A stretch of DNA of 64,000 bases from Winogradskyella sp. MH6 (lineage in GTDB: Bacteria; Bacteroidota; Bacteroidia; Flavobacteriales; Flavobacteriaceae), in assembly GCF_022810765.1 (NCBI RefSeq), contig NZ_CP094494.1, positions 1,674,001 through 1,738,000 of the forward strand. The letters are read 5' to 3'. The position numbers and the translations under genes were made by a program. The notes beneath the pieces are model-generated. The model was not told where the DNA came from. It saw nothing but the letters and a program-made list of their open reading frames with translations, and did not search any database. How positions within the stretch are numbered: the first letter of the stretch is position 1; every line of letters starts with the position of its first letter. Positions 43,344 through 51,620 of this stretch are shown one piece after another.

Positions 43344-44657
43344 ATGAATAGAATTAAAATTTTAATATGTCTTTTGTTTGGCTCTTTCATTATCCAAGCT
43401 CAAAATTATTACATGTCCAATCCTGAAGGTTTTGGTGAAAATACAACAGGTGGTGGAAGCTCTTCTCCTGTTATTGTGGATAATTACAATGCTTTTAAAA
43501 GTATGCTTTTGTTGTCATCACCACAAGTCATCCTTGTTTCGGGTACAATAGTTTTATATTCAGGTCAAAATATCAGTGAAGTTGTTACTAATAAAACTAT
43601 CATAGGTTTGCCTGGTGCTAGGCTAGTCAATAATACCCAAACACAATCTGGTTCTGGCATTTTGAATTTAAAAAATGGATCCAATAATGTTATCATAAGA
43701 AACTTAATTTTTGAAGGGCCTGGTGCTTATGACATTGATGGAAGAGATAATTTATCTGTTGAGGGCTGTACAAATTTATGGGTGGATCACTGTGAATTTC
43801 AAGATGGCTTGGATGGTAACTTTGACATTAAAAATAATTCAGACAATATTACGGTGTCTTGGTGTAAGTTTACTTATCTCAAACCTGCTATTCCAGGTGG
43901 TTCTGGTGGATCAAATGATCATAGGTTTTCTAACCTTATAGGTTCTAGTGATTCAAATGCTCCTAATGACGGTCATTTTAGTATAACCTTTCAAAATTGT
44001 TACTGGGCTGAAGGTTGCAAGGAACGCATGCCAAGAGCGAGAAATGCAGAGCTTCATATTTTGAATTGTTATTACAATACAGATGTATCTAATTCAAGAG
44101 CATTAGGTTTTAGTGGAGGTGTTAATAGCTTGTCATGCTATGTTGAAAATTCAGATTTTGCTAATGTTGGTACAGTTTATCAAAGCTATGGTGGTACAGT
44201 AGCTTTAGAGTTTGATAATTGTATAAATTCTGTCTCTAATATAGGTTCTGTTAATGCACCATCATATAGTTATAGTGTTATTCCTGTGGAAGATGTTGCA
44301 ACTTATATTCCAAACACAAGTTGCGGAGCAGGTGCAACTTTACAAGTTACTAATTCTGGTGTTATATCATCGAGTTGTGATAATTTGAGTATTGAAGAAT
44401 CGTCTTTAAGTTCATTTTATATATATCCAAGTATCGTAAAGGATAAACTTTACCTCAAGAATTTTTCTCCTATTATAGAACAAGGAGTAGTTTCTGTAAT
44501 TGATGTTAATGGGAAAATTATTAAGACTGATAATTTAGATTTTAATCATAATCAAGATGTAGAACTAGATTTTTCTTCAATAGTAAATGGATTATATTTT
44601 GTTAAGGTTGATTGCAATAATATATCACGTACCTACAAAATTGTTAAATCAAAGTAG
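43344..44657 (+). CDS. PL1 pectate lyase secreted by T9SS
   Basis: 437 residues. The signal peptide ends FIIQAQ. PL1 beta-helix with WVDHCEFQDGLDGNFDIKNNSDNITVSWCKF (calcium-binding Asp residues) and GCKERMPRARNAELHILNCYY (catalytic Arg region). The last 80 residues (FYIYPSIVKDKLYLKNFSP to VNGLYFVKVDCNNISRTYKIVKSK) are a T9SS type A domain, so it is exported beyond the outer membrane. Different subfamily from the PL1 at 35041, judging by the sequences around the active site. Preceded by a LacI-type operator. Confidence 0.9.
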   Translation: MNRIKILICLLFGSFIIQAQNYYMSNPEGFGENTTGGGSSSPVIVDNYNAFKSMLLLSSPQVILVSGTIVLYSGQNISEVVTNKTIIGLPGARLVNNTQTQSGSGILNLKNGSNNVIIRNLIFEGPGAYDIDGRDNLSVEGCTNLWVDHCEFQDGLDGNFDIKNNSDNITVSWCKFTYLKPAIPGGSGGSNDHRFSNLIGSSDSNAPNDGHFSITFQNCYWAEGCKERMPRARNAELHILNCYYNTDVSNSRALGFSGGVNSLSCYVENSDFANVGTVYQSYGGTVALEFDNCINSVSNIGSVNAPSYSYSVIPVEDVATYIPNTSCGAGATLQVTNSGVISSSCDNLSIEESSLSSFYIYPSIVKDKLYLKNFSPIIEQGVVSVIDVNGKIIKTDNLDFNHNQDVELDFSSIVNGLYFVKVDCNNISRTYKIVKSK

Positions 44658-44751
44658 CTAGTTAAGGGAATAGTTGGAAATTACAATAGATTATTAATCT
44701 AGTTAGAATCCAACTTAAAATTTATTAATACTAAAAAATAATAACACTTTT

Positions 44752-44795
44752 TTTGTCAAATTCATTTTTTTGATATATTTGTGTAATCGATTACA
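44752..44795 (+). promoter_or_regulatory. promoter and LacI-type operator of the CE8 gene
   Basis: TTTG (44752-44755), an 18-base spacer, TATATTTG (44774-44781), then TGTAATCGATTACA (44782-44795), perfect. This is the cleanest promoter-operator of the regulon. A leader of about 150 bases follows before the ATG at 44946. Confidence 0.88.
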
Positions 44796-44825
44796 TAAAT
44801 GTTGTTGGATTTTCACTTTTATAGA

Positions 44826-44943
44826 TTGTTGAATAGGTGTCTTCGATTTTTCAAAAGAACTCTGCACAAATTCTTTTGATTGTTTCAGCTAGAGAAACTA
44901 AACTAAATATAAACTATAAGTAATTTTCTAATCAATTCAACAA
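44826..44943 (+). promoter_or_regulatory. structured mRNA leader of the CE8 gene
   Basis: TTGTTGAAT (44826-44834) can pair with ATTCAACAA (44935-44943), which ends two bases before the ATG. Inside lie TCAAAAGAA/TTCTTTTGA (44851-44859, 44871-44879) and GTTTC/GAAAC (44882-44886, 44894-44898). Together they make a three-way junction that would place the start region in a stem. In AT-rich DNA each helix alone could be chance. Confidence 0.35.
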
Positions 44944-44945
44944 CT

Positions 44946-47900
44946 ATGAAAAAAATCTACTTTTTCGTATTGGTAGTTGCGTTATTTTCTGGAAATTATG
45001 GAGTTGCTCAATCGGTAAACTCTTATAATTTGGGTGATAACTCAACATTTACCAACACAGGAACACAATGGGATCCTGTAACTTCAACAACAAGTCCAGA
45101 TGGCAAACTAAGAACTCAGGCCGCTACAAGTTTATGGCATAGTGCTGGCTATGGTGTGGCTTTCCAAAATGGAAATTCTTTAGAAGTCGATGTCGAGGGC
45201 ATTGCAACAATTCGCTTTTACGGTTCAGTGTATAGTTCAGGTACAATGGATGCTGGTACAACTATTGGCGGAAATGATTTAGGCACAATGGATGTAGATA
45301 TGGATGCTTATCCAGATATGTCTGATCAAACGGGTTACTATGAATTTTCTTACACGGGAGGTTCTGCAACATTGTATTTTACATTTACAGGGTCTAATGC
45401 ATATACTCCTTCAATAGAGGTAATTTCTCCTACAACTTCATATAATTTAGGTGATGGTTCAACATTTACCAATACAGGAATACAATGGGATCCTGTAACA
45501 TCGACAACAAGTCCAGATGGCAAACTAAGAACTCAAGCCGCTACAAGTTTATGGCATAGTACAGGCTATGGTGTAGCTTTTCAAAATGGAAATTCTTTAG
45601 AGGTTGATGTGGCTGAGGGTAGTAGTACTGTAAGGTTTTACGGTTCTGTTTATAGTTCAGGTACAATGGATGGAGGTACAACAATAGGTGGTAACGATTT
45701 GGGAACTATAGATTCAGATATAGATGCACATCCAGGTATGGCTGATCAAACAGGCTATTACGAATTCACTTATACAGGAGGTGCAACAACACTATATTTT
45801 ACTTTTAGTGGTCCTAATGCTTACACACCAGCTATTGATGTTACAACTTTAGAATCAACAATTATTAAGACAGATGTCTGGGATTTCGCAGCGGAACAAC
45901 TCGATGAAGTTTTATATAACAATATGCTAACGGAATCTACAATTAATTCATGGTACGATGGTTCAATTGCTGTAGGTTCATCAGGAAATGTTTTTCCTTC
46001 GGCTTTTAGTGCAGGCGCATTATCATGGGTTGGTGGTACTAATGACAGATTGAGAACTGTAAATACAAACCTTACACGTTATGATGAAAATATTAGTAGC
46101 GTTTCCGGTTATTCAGGTAGAGTGTATGTTAATGCAGGTGGTGCAACAGGTAGATATATGAGCTTAATGTTAGATGAAGATGATGAAGTCACTGTTATGA
46201 TGCTCACGCAATCAGGAACAGGAAGTGTTCATTTTGAATATGCAACCGATCCTGCAATACAGGACGATGTTGTGGCTGTAGGTGGAGATTTACAGGAAGT
46301 TAATTTTGTAGCAAAAGAAGCTGGAGAATATCATATCTATGATGCGGTCGATAAACCAAGTTATTATAGAATAATGAGGAAAGATGCTGAATATGTTACT
46401 TTAACAGGTAATGTAGATGAAACTTTTGCGGCTGGTATTCCTGATGGGTATTCAATAATATTTACTAATGAAGCAGGTAAAGAATATGCTGCTGTAGTTT
46501 CAAGTGGTACTTATACCATTGATTTACCAATAGAGTATACTTACAACTTAAGTTTAGGTGGAGCTAATGGTTATATCATAACTAATGGACTTACGTTTAA
46601 TGCTACTGAGGAAACAACGATTTATGATATTGTTGTGGCTCAGGTAGATATTTATAATGTTAGTGGAAATATTACAGGTTTAACTGATTTAACAGGTGTG
46701 ACTTTAGCATATACTCCAGATTCTGGAGCAAGTACGGTTTACACTCCAATAGTTACTATAGATGAAGTAGCTTTTACATACAGTGTAGATCTAGAAGCTG
46801 GAATTGAATATACCATTTCTGCTGAAGGTGTTAATGATTATGAAATACTAACAAATACTATTACAATAGGATCTGCTGATGAAACTGCAGATGTAGATTT
46901 TACACCAAAGCCATTATACAACGTAGCTATCAATGCTATTGGTTTAGATGCAACCCAAGAAAGTGAATTGAGTTTAACATTTACGAACTTAAATGAAGAA
47001 GGATATTCATATGATTTTACAGATATTAATGCAGTGTCTTTAAGAGATGGTGTTTATACTGTTTCTTATAATGGTATTGATGCTTATCCATTAAGATTAG
47101 CGCTTACATCTAATCTTACTGTTGCTGGATCTGATACTTCAAAAGACTTAACGTTCAATCCAATCTCATTATGGACCTTTAACGATAGAGTAATTAATGC
47201 AGCAACTGCCTATGAAGGTCTTATGTTCACAGGAAGCGTGAATGTTAGAGGTAATAATGGAGATTTAAATGCAGGATCAGGTTCAACCATTGCTATTCCT
47301 GTTCAGGTAGGTGATAAAGTTATTATTACGGATTATTATTCATCTAATTATTCGGTAGAAGGAGAACCAGCTGTTACAAATACTTCAAATAGTACTAGTA
47401 CAAATGTGGTGTCAGAATATGTTTATCCAGGTGCAACTGATGGTACAGTGACAATAACTGTTAATGCTACATCGTATTTTGTGTCTTTTGAAGTTGTTGC
47501 TATAGAGCCTTACAGCCCAATTATTACAGTTGGTGTTGATAAGGATTTTCAAACAATAAATGAAGCTTTGGATGCTATTTCTAGAATGGATCGTCCTAAT
47601 GACGAACCTGTGACAGTAATGATTGATCCAGGAAATTACGAAGAAATGATAGTGATTAGTATCAACAATGTTACTTTAAAAAATGCATCTTCTAATCCTA
47701 GCATAGCACTTTTAAATTCAGGTGTAGATATCGATGCTAACGCGGTGAGAATTACATCATACTATGGACAAAAATATAATTTCTTTAGTCAAGGTACAGA
47801 TAATAAATGGAGTGCTGAGGCTCTAGCTGTAAATACTGAAAATGGTTATACGGAGTACATTAACCAAGAAGGAACAGGAGGAGGTTCTTCATACTGGAAT

Positions 47901-48977
47901 GCAACTGTTGTAATTACAGCACAAGATGTGACTATCGAAGATATAATTCTTGAAAATTCTTTTAATCAATATATTTCGTTAAAAGAATCACAGGATGTTG
48001 TACAGGCGAAGGCACCAAGTGAGCCAACAAGACCAACAGATTATGGTAATACTTCGGTTCAAGATAGATCTGCAGGATATGTAACACAGGCAGCGGCAAT
48101 AGGTATTGCGGCAAGTGCAGATAGAGTGGTTTTAGATGAGTGTAGAGTTATCGGACGTCAAGATTCTTTCTATGGTGCTCAAGGAGCTAGAGTCGCTATA
48201 TACAAAGGTGCTATGATGGGTGCTGTGGATTATCTTTTCGGTGGAATGACAGCGGTATTCTACCAAACGGATTTAGTTCTTAATACAAGTGATTATAGTA
48301 GTGATGCAGCATACATTACTGCTGCTCAGCAAACTTCAGGTAGAGGTTACTTAATGTACGAATGTCATGTGAAATCTACAATTCCAGGTGTTGAAACAGC
48401 TTCTACTTATGGCTCTAAGCCTGGTTATTATGGTCGTCCATGGGCGCCGAATACAAGTGAAGTAGTATTTTATAATACAACTATTGATGAATCTACTTAC
48501 CCTGGTTCTGAAGGGCTTTCGTTGATATCTCCTGAAGGATGGACAAGCTCTTTAGGTGGTGTATCTTCTATGATGTATGAATATGGAACGATAGAAAATG
48601 CTTCTGGAGTTGATAATTCTGGGACAAGAGCGCCTTGGTCAACAGTATTATCATCACCAACGCTAACAGACGGTACGGCAATAACAACATTTAATTTTAC
48701 TAAAGGAACAGATGATTGGGATCCCTTTCCGGAATTACTCTCGGTAGGTGATTTTAAGAATGCTCAATCTTCAGCATTTGTAAAAACATATAATCAGAAA
48801 CTACATATTTCTAATGTGACTTCTGAAAATAGAGTTTTGGTCTATGCGATAACAGGTGCTTTGGTCAAAGATTTTGAAACTTCGGTTGAAACTTCAGTTG
48901 ATATAGAAGACGGTATTTGGATTGTTAAATTGATAGATGGTAATGGGAGTAAGGTTTTTAAACTGATATCTCATTAA
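44946..48977 (+). CDS. giant modular CE8 pectin methylesterase, T9SS-secreted
   Basis: 1343 residues. The signal peptide ends YGVAQ. Two tandem beta-rich modules of about 134 residues (26-158 and 165-299), a third module starting VWDFAAEQLDEVLYNN (about 305-480), three Ig/CNA-B-like repeats (about 480-760, e.g. VTLTGNVDETFAAGIPDGYSI), another short beta-module, then the CE8 domain from about 858. CE8 motifs: GRQDSFY (about 1069), VDYLFG (about 1094) and GRPW (about 1162), with Asp residues as catalytic pair. The end (VYAITGALVKDFETSVETSVDIEDGIWIVKLIDGNGSKVFKLISH) is a T9SS domain. It removes methyl esters from pectin outside the cell so the lyases can act. Confidence 0.88.
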   Translation: MKKIYFFVLVVALFSGNYGVAQSVNSYNLGDNSTFTNTGTQWDPVTSTTSPDGKLRTQAATSLWHSAGYGVAFQNGNSLEVDVEGIATIRFYGSVYSSGTMDAGTTIGGNDLGTMDVDMDAYPDMSDQTGYYEFSYTGGSATLYFTFTGSNAYTPSIEVISPTTSYNLGDGSTFTNTGIQWDPVTSTTSPDGKLRTQAATSLWHSTGYGVAFQNGNSLEVDVAEGSSTVRFYGSVYSSGTMDGGTTIGGNDLGTIDSDIDAHPGMADQTGYYEFTYTGGATTLYFTFSGPNAYTPAIDVTTLESTIIKTDVWDFAAEQLDEVLYNNMLTESTINSWYDGSIAVGSSGNVFPSAFSAGALSWVGGTNDRLRTVNTNLTRYDENISSVSGYSGRVYVNAGGATGRYMSLMLDEDDEVTVMMLTQSGTGSVHFEYATDPAIQDDVVAVGGDLQEVNFVAKEAGEYHIYDAVDKPSYYRIMRKDAEYVTLTGNVDETFAAGIPDGYSIIFTNEAGKEYAAVVSSGTYTIDLPIEYTYNLSLGGANGYIITNGLTFNATEETTIYDIVVAQVDIYNVSGNITGLTDLTGVTLAYTPDSGASTVYTPIVTIDEVAFTYSVDLEAGIEYTISAEGVNDYEILTNTITIGSADETADVDFTPKPLYNVAINAIGLDATQESELSLTFTNLNEEGYSYDFTDINAVSLRDGVYTVSYNGIDAYPLRLALTSNLTVAGSDTSKDLTFNPISLWTFNDRVINAATAYEGLMFTGSVNVRGNNGDLNAGSGSTIAIPVQVGDKVIITDYYSSNYSVEGEPAVTNTSNSTSTNVVSEYVYPGATDGTVTITVNATSYFVSFEVVAIEPYSPIITVGVDKDFQTINEALDAISRMDRPNDEPVTVMIDPGNYEEMIVISINNVTLKNASSNPSIALLNSGVDIDANAVRITSYYGQKYNFFSQGTDNKWSAEALAVNTENGYTEYINQEGTGGGSSYWNATVVITAQDVTIEDIILENSFNQYISLKESQDVVQAKAPSEPTRPTDYGNTSVQDRSAGYVTQAAAIGIAASADRVVLDECRVIGRQDSFYGAQGARVAIYKGAMMGAVDYLFGGMTAVFYQTDLVLNTSDYSSDAAYITAAQQTSGRGYLMYECHVKSTIPGVETASTYGSKPGYYGRPWAPNTSEVVFYNTTIDESTYPGSEGLSLISPEGWTSSLGGVSSMMYEYGTIENASGVDNSGTRAPWSTVLSSPTLTDGTAITTFNFTKGTDDWDPFPELLSVGDFKNAQSSAFVKTYNQKLHISNVTSENRVLVYAITGALVKDFETSVETSVDIEDGIWIVKLIDGNGSKVFKLISH
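45021..45419 (+). repeat. tandem module copy 1 in the CE8 gene
   Basis: Encodes SYNLGDNSTFTNTGTQWDPV and onward. The same reading recurs 417 bases downstream with long stretches of identical DNA (such as AAACTAAGAACTCA and GCCGCTACAAGTTTATGGCA), so this is a recent in-frame duplication. Confidence 0.88.
45438..45839 (+). repeat. tandem module copy 2 in the CE8 gene
   Basis: Encodes SYNLGDGSTFTNTGIQWDPV and onward. Differences from copy 1 cluster around VEGIATIRF/VAEGSSTVRF and the AYPDMS/AHPGMA segment. A possible non-catalytic pectin-binding module. Confidence 0.88.
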
Positions 48978-49001
48978 TATTCTGTAAATAAAATAATTAA
49001 T

Positions 49002-49033
49002 AAAGGTCATTTTTTATAAATGGCCTTTTTTTT
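49002..49033 (+). terminator. terminator after the CE8 gene
   Basis: AAAGGTCAT (49002-49010) pairs with ATGGCCTTT (49020-49028, one G-U pair) and is followed by five more Ts. Twenty-five bases beyond the stop. Confidence 0.82.
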
Positions 49034-49075
49034 ATGATCAATGTGTTTAGAAAATTCCACTAAAATTATTAAATT

Positions 49076-49089
49076 GGTAATCGATTACA
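49076..49089 (+). promoter_or_regulatory. LacI-type operator of the small T9SS protein gene
   Basis: GGTAATCGATTACA with the perfect core GTAATCGATTAC (49077-49088). The preceding TAAATTGG (49070-49077) is a degenerate -7 box. The ATG is 37 bases downstream. Confidence 0.78.
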
Positions 49090-49125
49090 ATTTTGTAATT
49101 AACTAATATAAAAAACAATTACAAT

Positions 49126-49896
49126 ATGAGAAAAAAATTACTTTTTTTGAGTTTACCATTTCTGCTTTTTACTGCTTTTGTACAAGCGCAAGATCATGTA
49201 TGGGATTTTGGTAATGATGAAACTAACTTTCCTGTGGGACCAGCATTTTCGGATACGCAGGTAATTGACGGGCTAACATTGGTTGCTGGTGGTTCTAGTT
49301 TTGGTACAGTTGAACCAAATTCAGGTACTTGGTCAGATGGTTACAGTTCTACTAATCGTTTTAAATCAGAAGGAAACAGTTCTGTTGACGCATCAGGTTT
49401 ACCCACAAGAAGGTATATGGAGTTTTCTGTTACAGGTCCAGTATCTGTAAAATTGTGGTTTAGATTTAGTGGTTCTAGCACTCCAAGAGCTGTTGTTATC
49501 GCAGATAATACAGGAGCTGAAATTGTTCGCTTTGATTCTGTTGGAGATACTGATAGAAGATATATTGAAGCTGATTATACAGGAAGCGCAAGCTCTATTT
49601 TAGTTTTTTCTGAAGGTAATGCTGTTAATTATTACAAATTAGAAGTTAGTAGTACCTTATTAAGTGTAGATGATGTCGATTTAATTTCAGAAATAGATGT
49701 AAGGTCTGTTAAGAATCAAGTGTTTGTTTCTAATGTAACTTCAGATGTTGAAATTAATGTTTACAATATTACGGGAGTTTTAGTTAAAACAATAAAAACA
49801 AATGAGGATTTAAACTTTCAATTAGAACCTGGTATTTATATTGCTCATGCAATATCCTCAGGAAAGAGTCAAACCTTTAAGTTGCTTTCTTATTAG
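49126..49896 (+). CDS. small T9SS-secreted beta-module protein of unknown function
   Basis: 256 residues. The signal peptide ends FVQAQ. One beta-rich module (about 21-175) starts DHVWDFGNDETNFPVGPAFSDTQVIDGLTL and ends YYKLEV. It resembles in layout the third module of the CE8 protein (VWDFAAEQ... RLRT... GRYM... YYRIM). A T9SS domain follows (VDDVDLISEIDVRSVKNQVFVSNVTSDVEINVYNITGVLVKTI to QTFKLLSY). No catalytic domain is recognised. It has its own operator and terminator, so it is a dedicated member of the pectin regulon, perhaps a free pectin-binding protein. Confidence 0.78.
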   Translation: MRKKLLFLSLPFLLFTAFVQAQDHVWDFGNDETNFPVGPAFSDTQVIDGLTLVAGGSSFGTVEPNSGTWSDGYSSTNRFKSEGNSSVDASGLPTRRYMEFSVTGPVSVKLWFRFSGSSTPRAVVIADNTGAEIVRFDSVGDTDRRYIEADYTGSASSILVFSEGNAVNYYKLEVSSTLLSVDDVDLISEIDVRSVKNQVFVSNVTSDVEINVYNITGVLVKTIKTNEDLNFQLEPGIYIAHAISSGKSQTFKLLSY

Positions 49897-49923
49897 TTGC
49901 ATTGTTATTTTTTAAAATATGAA

Positions 49924-49950
49924 AGGACGCTTCTTAAGCGTTCTTTTTTT
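49924..49950 (+). terminator. terminator after the small T9SS protein gene
   Basis: AGGACGCTT (49924-49932) pairs with AAGCGTTCT (49936-49944, one G-U pair) around a 3-base loop, followed by six Ts. Confidence 0.85.
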
Positions 49951-49981
49951 GTCTATTTTAGGTTTATAAATATTAAAATTC

Positions 49982-50025
49982 TTGGATAATAAATCTAAAT
50001 TTTATAGGTTTGGTAATCGATTACA
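49982..50025 (+). promoter_or_regulatory. promoter and LacI-type operator of the GH28 gene
   Basis: TTG (49982-49984), a 20-base spacer, TAGGTTTG (50005-50012), then the core GTAATCGATTAC (50013-50024). The ATG is 22 bases downstream. This operator probably serves the long run of genes up to 62820 as well, since no other operator is seen there. Confidence 0.82.
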
Positions 50026-50046
50026 TTAAAAGATTAATAATTCAAT

Positions 50047-51525
50047 ATGAATTCAAGAAAAGCATTTAATAAAATTAAAAAAAACAGTAGGTTTTTTTTA
50101 AGAATTTCTCAAATATCGGCTGTTTTGCTAATTATGGTTGGTACTTCTTGTAATGAGAATAAAACTCAACAAAAAAAAGGACCGTGGTCAGATATGGAGG
50201 AAGTTGTAAATAGTGTGAAAACACCTGAATTTCCAGATAAGACTTATAATGTTTTAGATTTTGGTGCAAAAGCAGACGGAGTTACTAAAAACACCAATGC
50301 TTTTAAAGACGCTATAAAAGCTTGTACAGATAATGGTGGTGGAAAAGTAATAGTTCCTGAGGGTAAATATTTAACGGGAGCTATTCATTTAGATAATAAT
50401 GTAAACCTTCATTTAGAAGAAGGTGCAGAGATTTTATTTAGTACAGAACCGCAAGATTACTATCCTTTGGTCGCAACAAGTTATGAAGGTGTGGAGTTAA
50501 TGAACTATTCTCCACTTTTATATGCTTACAAGAAAAAGAATGTAGCCGTTACAGGTAAAGGTACTTTAAATGGTCAGGCTAGTAATGATAACTGGTGGAA
50601 ATGGTGTGGTAAGGATGAGTACGGTTGGGAAGAGGGAATGCCACAACAAAAGGATAGTCTTAATCTTCCAAGGCTAATGGAAATGGGACAAAATGGAACA
50701 CCTTTAACTGAGCGTGTTTTTGGTGATGGTCATTATTTAAGACCTACTTTTTTAGAGCCTTACGAGTGTGAAAATGTTTTAATAAAAGGTGTTAAAATTA
50801 TTGACGCGCCATTTTGGATTATTCATCCATTCAAATCCAATAATGTAATTGTAGATGGAGTAACGGTTGAAAGTCATGGGCCTAACAATGATGGTTGTGA
50901 TCCAGAGTATTCTAAAAACGTCATTATAAGAAATTGTACATTTAATACAGGTGATGATTGCATCGCCATAAAAGCAGGAAGAGATGCAGAAGGTAGAAGA
51001 ATTGGTATTAAAACGGAGAACGTTGTGGTACAAAACTGCAAAATGATTGATGGTCATGGTGGTGTAGTTATTGGTAGTGAAATGTCAGCAGGAGTATCGA
51101 ATGTTTATGTAGAAAATTGTGAAATGAATAGTCCAAATCTAGACAGAGCTATTAGGCTGAAAACAAATTCTAGAAGAGGAGGAACTATAGATGGTATATA
51201 TGTTAGAAACCTTGATGTCGGCCAAGTAAAAGAGGCTGTATTAAAGTTGAATATGTTTTACGCAACATACACGAATCAAACAGGAGAACATATCCCAGAA
51301 ATTAAGAATGTAGTGTTAGAAAATGTAAAGGTAAAGAATGGAGGTTACTATGGTATTTTAGCTAAAGGCTATGAAGAATCACCTATTACAAACGTTACTC
51401 TAAAGAATGTAATTATTGAAAAAGTAGACGAAGCATTTTCGTTAGAAAATGTAGCTAACTTAAAACTTATAGATACGTATATCAACGGTTCGTTAATGCA
51501 GAGTCCACCTCAGACTAAAGATTAA
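50047..51525 (+). CDS. GH28 polygalacturonase-family lipoprotein
   Basis: 492 residues. Lipobox LIMVGTSC (Cys35). GH28 beta-helix; the active-site set is intact: NDGCD (Asp282, Asp285), TGDDC (Asp303, Asp304), GHGG (His337) and IRLKTN (Arg/Lys). It hydrolyses alpha-1,4-galacturonosyl (or rhamnogalacturonan) bonds, probably acting on oligosaccharides in the periplasm or at the surface. First gene after a strong LacI-type promoter-operator. Confidence 0.92.
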   Translation: MNSRKAFNKIKKNSRFFLRISQISAVLLIMVGTSCNENKTQQKKGPWSDMEEVVNSVKTPEFPDKTYNVLDFGAKADGVTKNTNAFKDAIKACTDNGGGKVIVPEGKYLTGAIHLDNNVNLHLEEGAEILFSTEPQDYYPLVATSYEGVELMNYSPLLYAYKKKNVAVTGKGTLNGQASNDNWWKWCGKDEYGWEEGMPQQKDSLNLPRLMEMGQNGTPLTERVFGDGHYLRPTFLEPYECENVLIKGVKIIDAPFWIIHPFKSNNVIVDGVTVESHGPNNDGCDPEYSKNVIIRNCTFNTGDDCIAIKAGRDAEGRRIGIKTENVVVQNCKMIDGHGGVVIGSEMSAGVSNVYVENCEMNSPNLDRAIRLKTNSRRGGTIDGIYVRNLDVGQVKEAVLKLNMFYATYTNQTGEHIPEIKNVVLENVKVKNGGYYGILAKGYEESPITNVTLKNVIIEKVDEAFSLENVANLKLIDTYINGSLMQSPPQTKD

Positions 51526-51575
51526 TTTGTTATAAATCAATTCCCCTAACAATTGAGATTAATAGCGTTAATTCG

Positions 51576-51608
51576 AATAAGCCTGACCCAAAATCAGGCT
51601 TATTTTTT
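51576..51608 (+). terminator. strong terminator-like hairpin just before the next start codon
   Basis: AATAAGCCTGA (51576-51586) pairs with TCAGGCTTATT (51594-51604), 11 bp perfect with a 7-base loop, followed by TTTT. It ends only about 13 bases before the GTG of the esterase gene, leaving no room for another promoter of the usual form. Confidence 0.85.
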
Positions 51609-51620
51609 AAAAATCACAGT

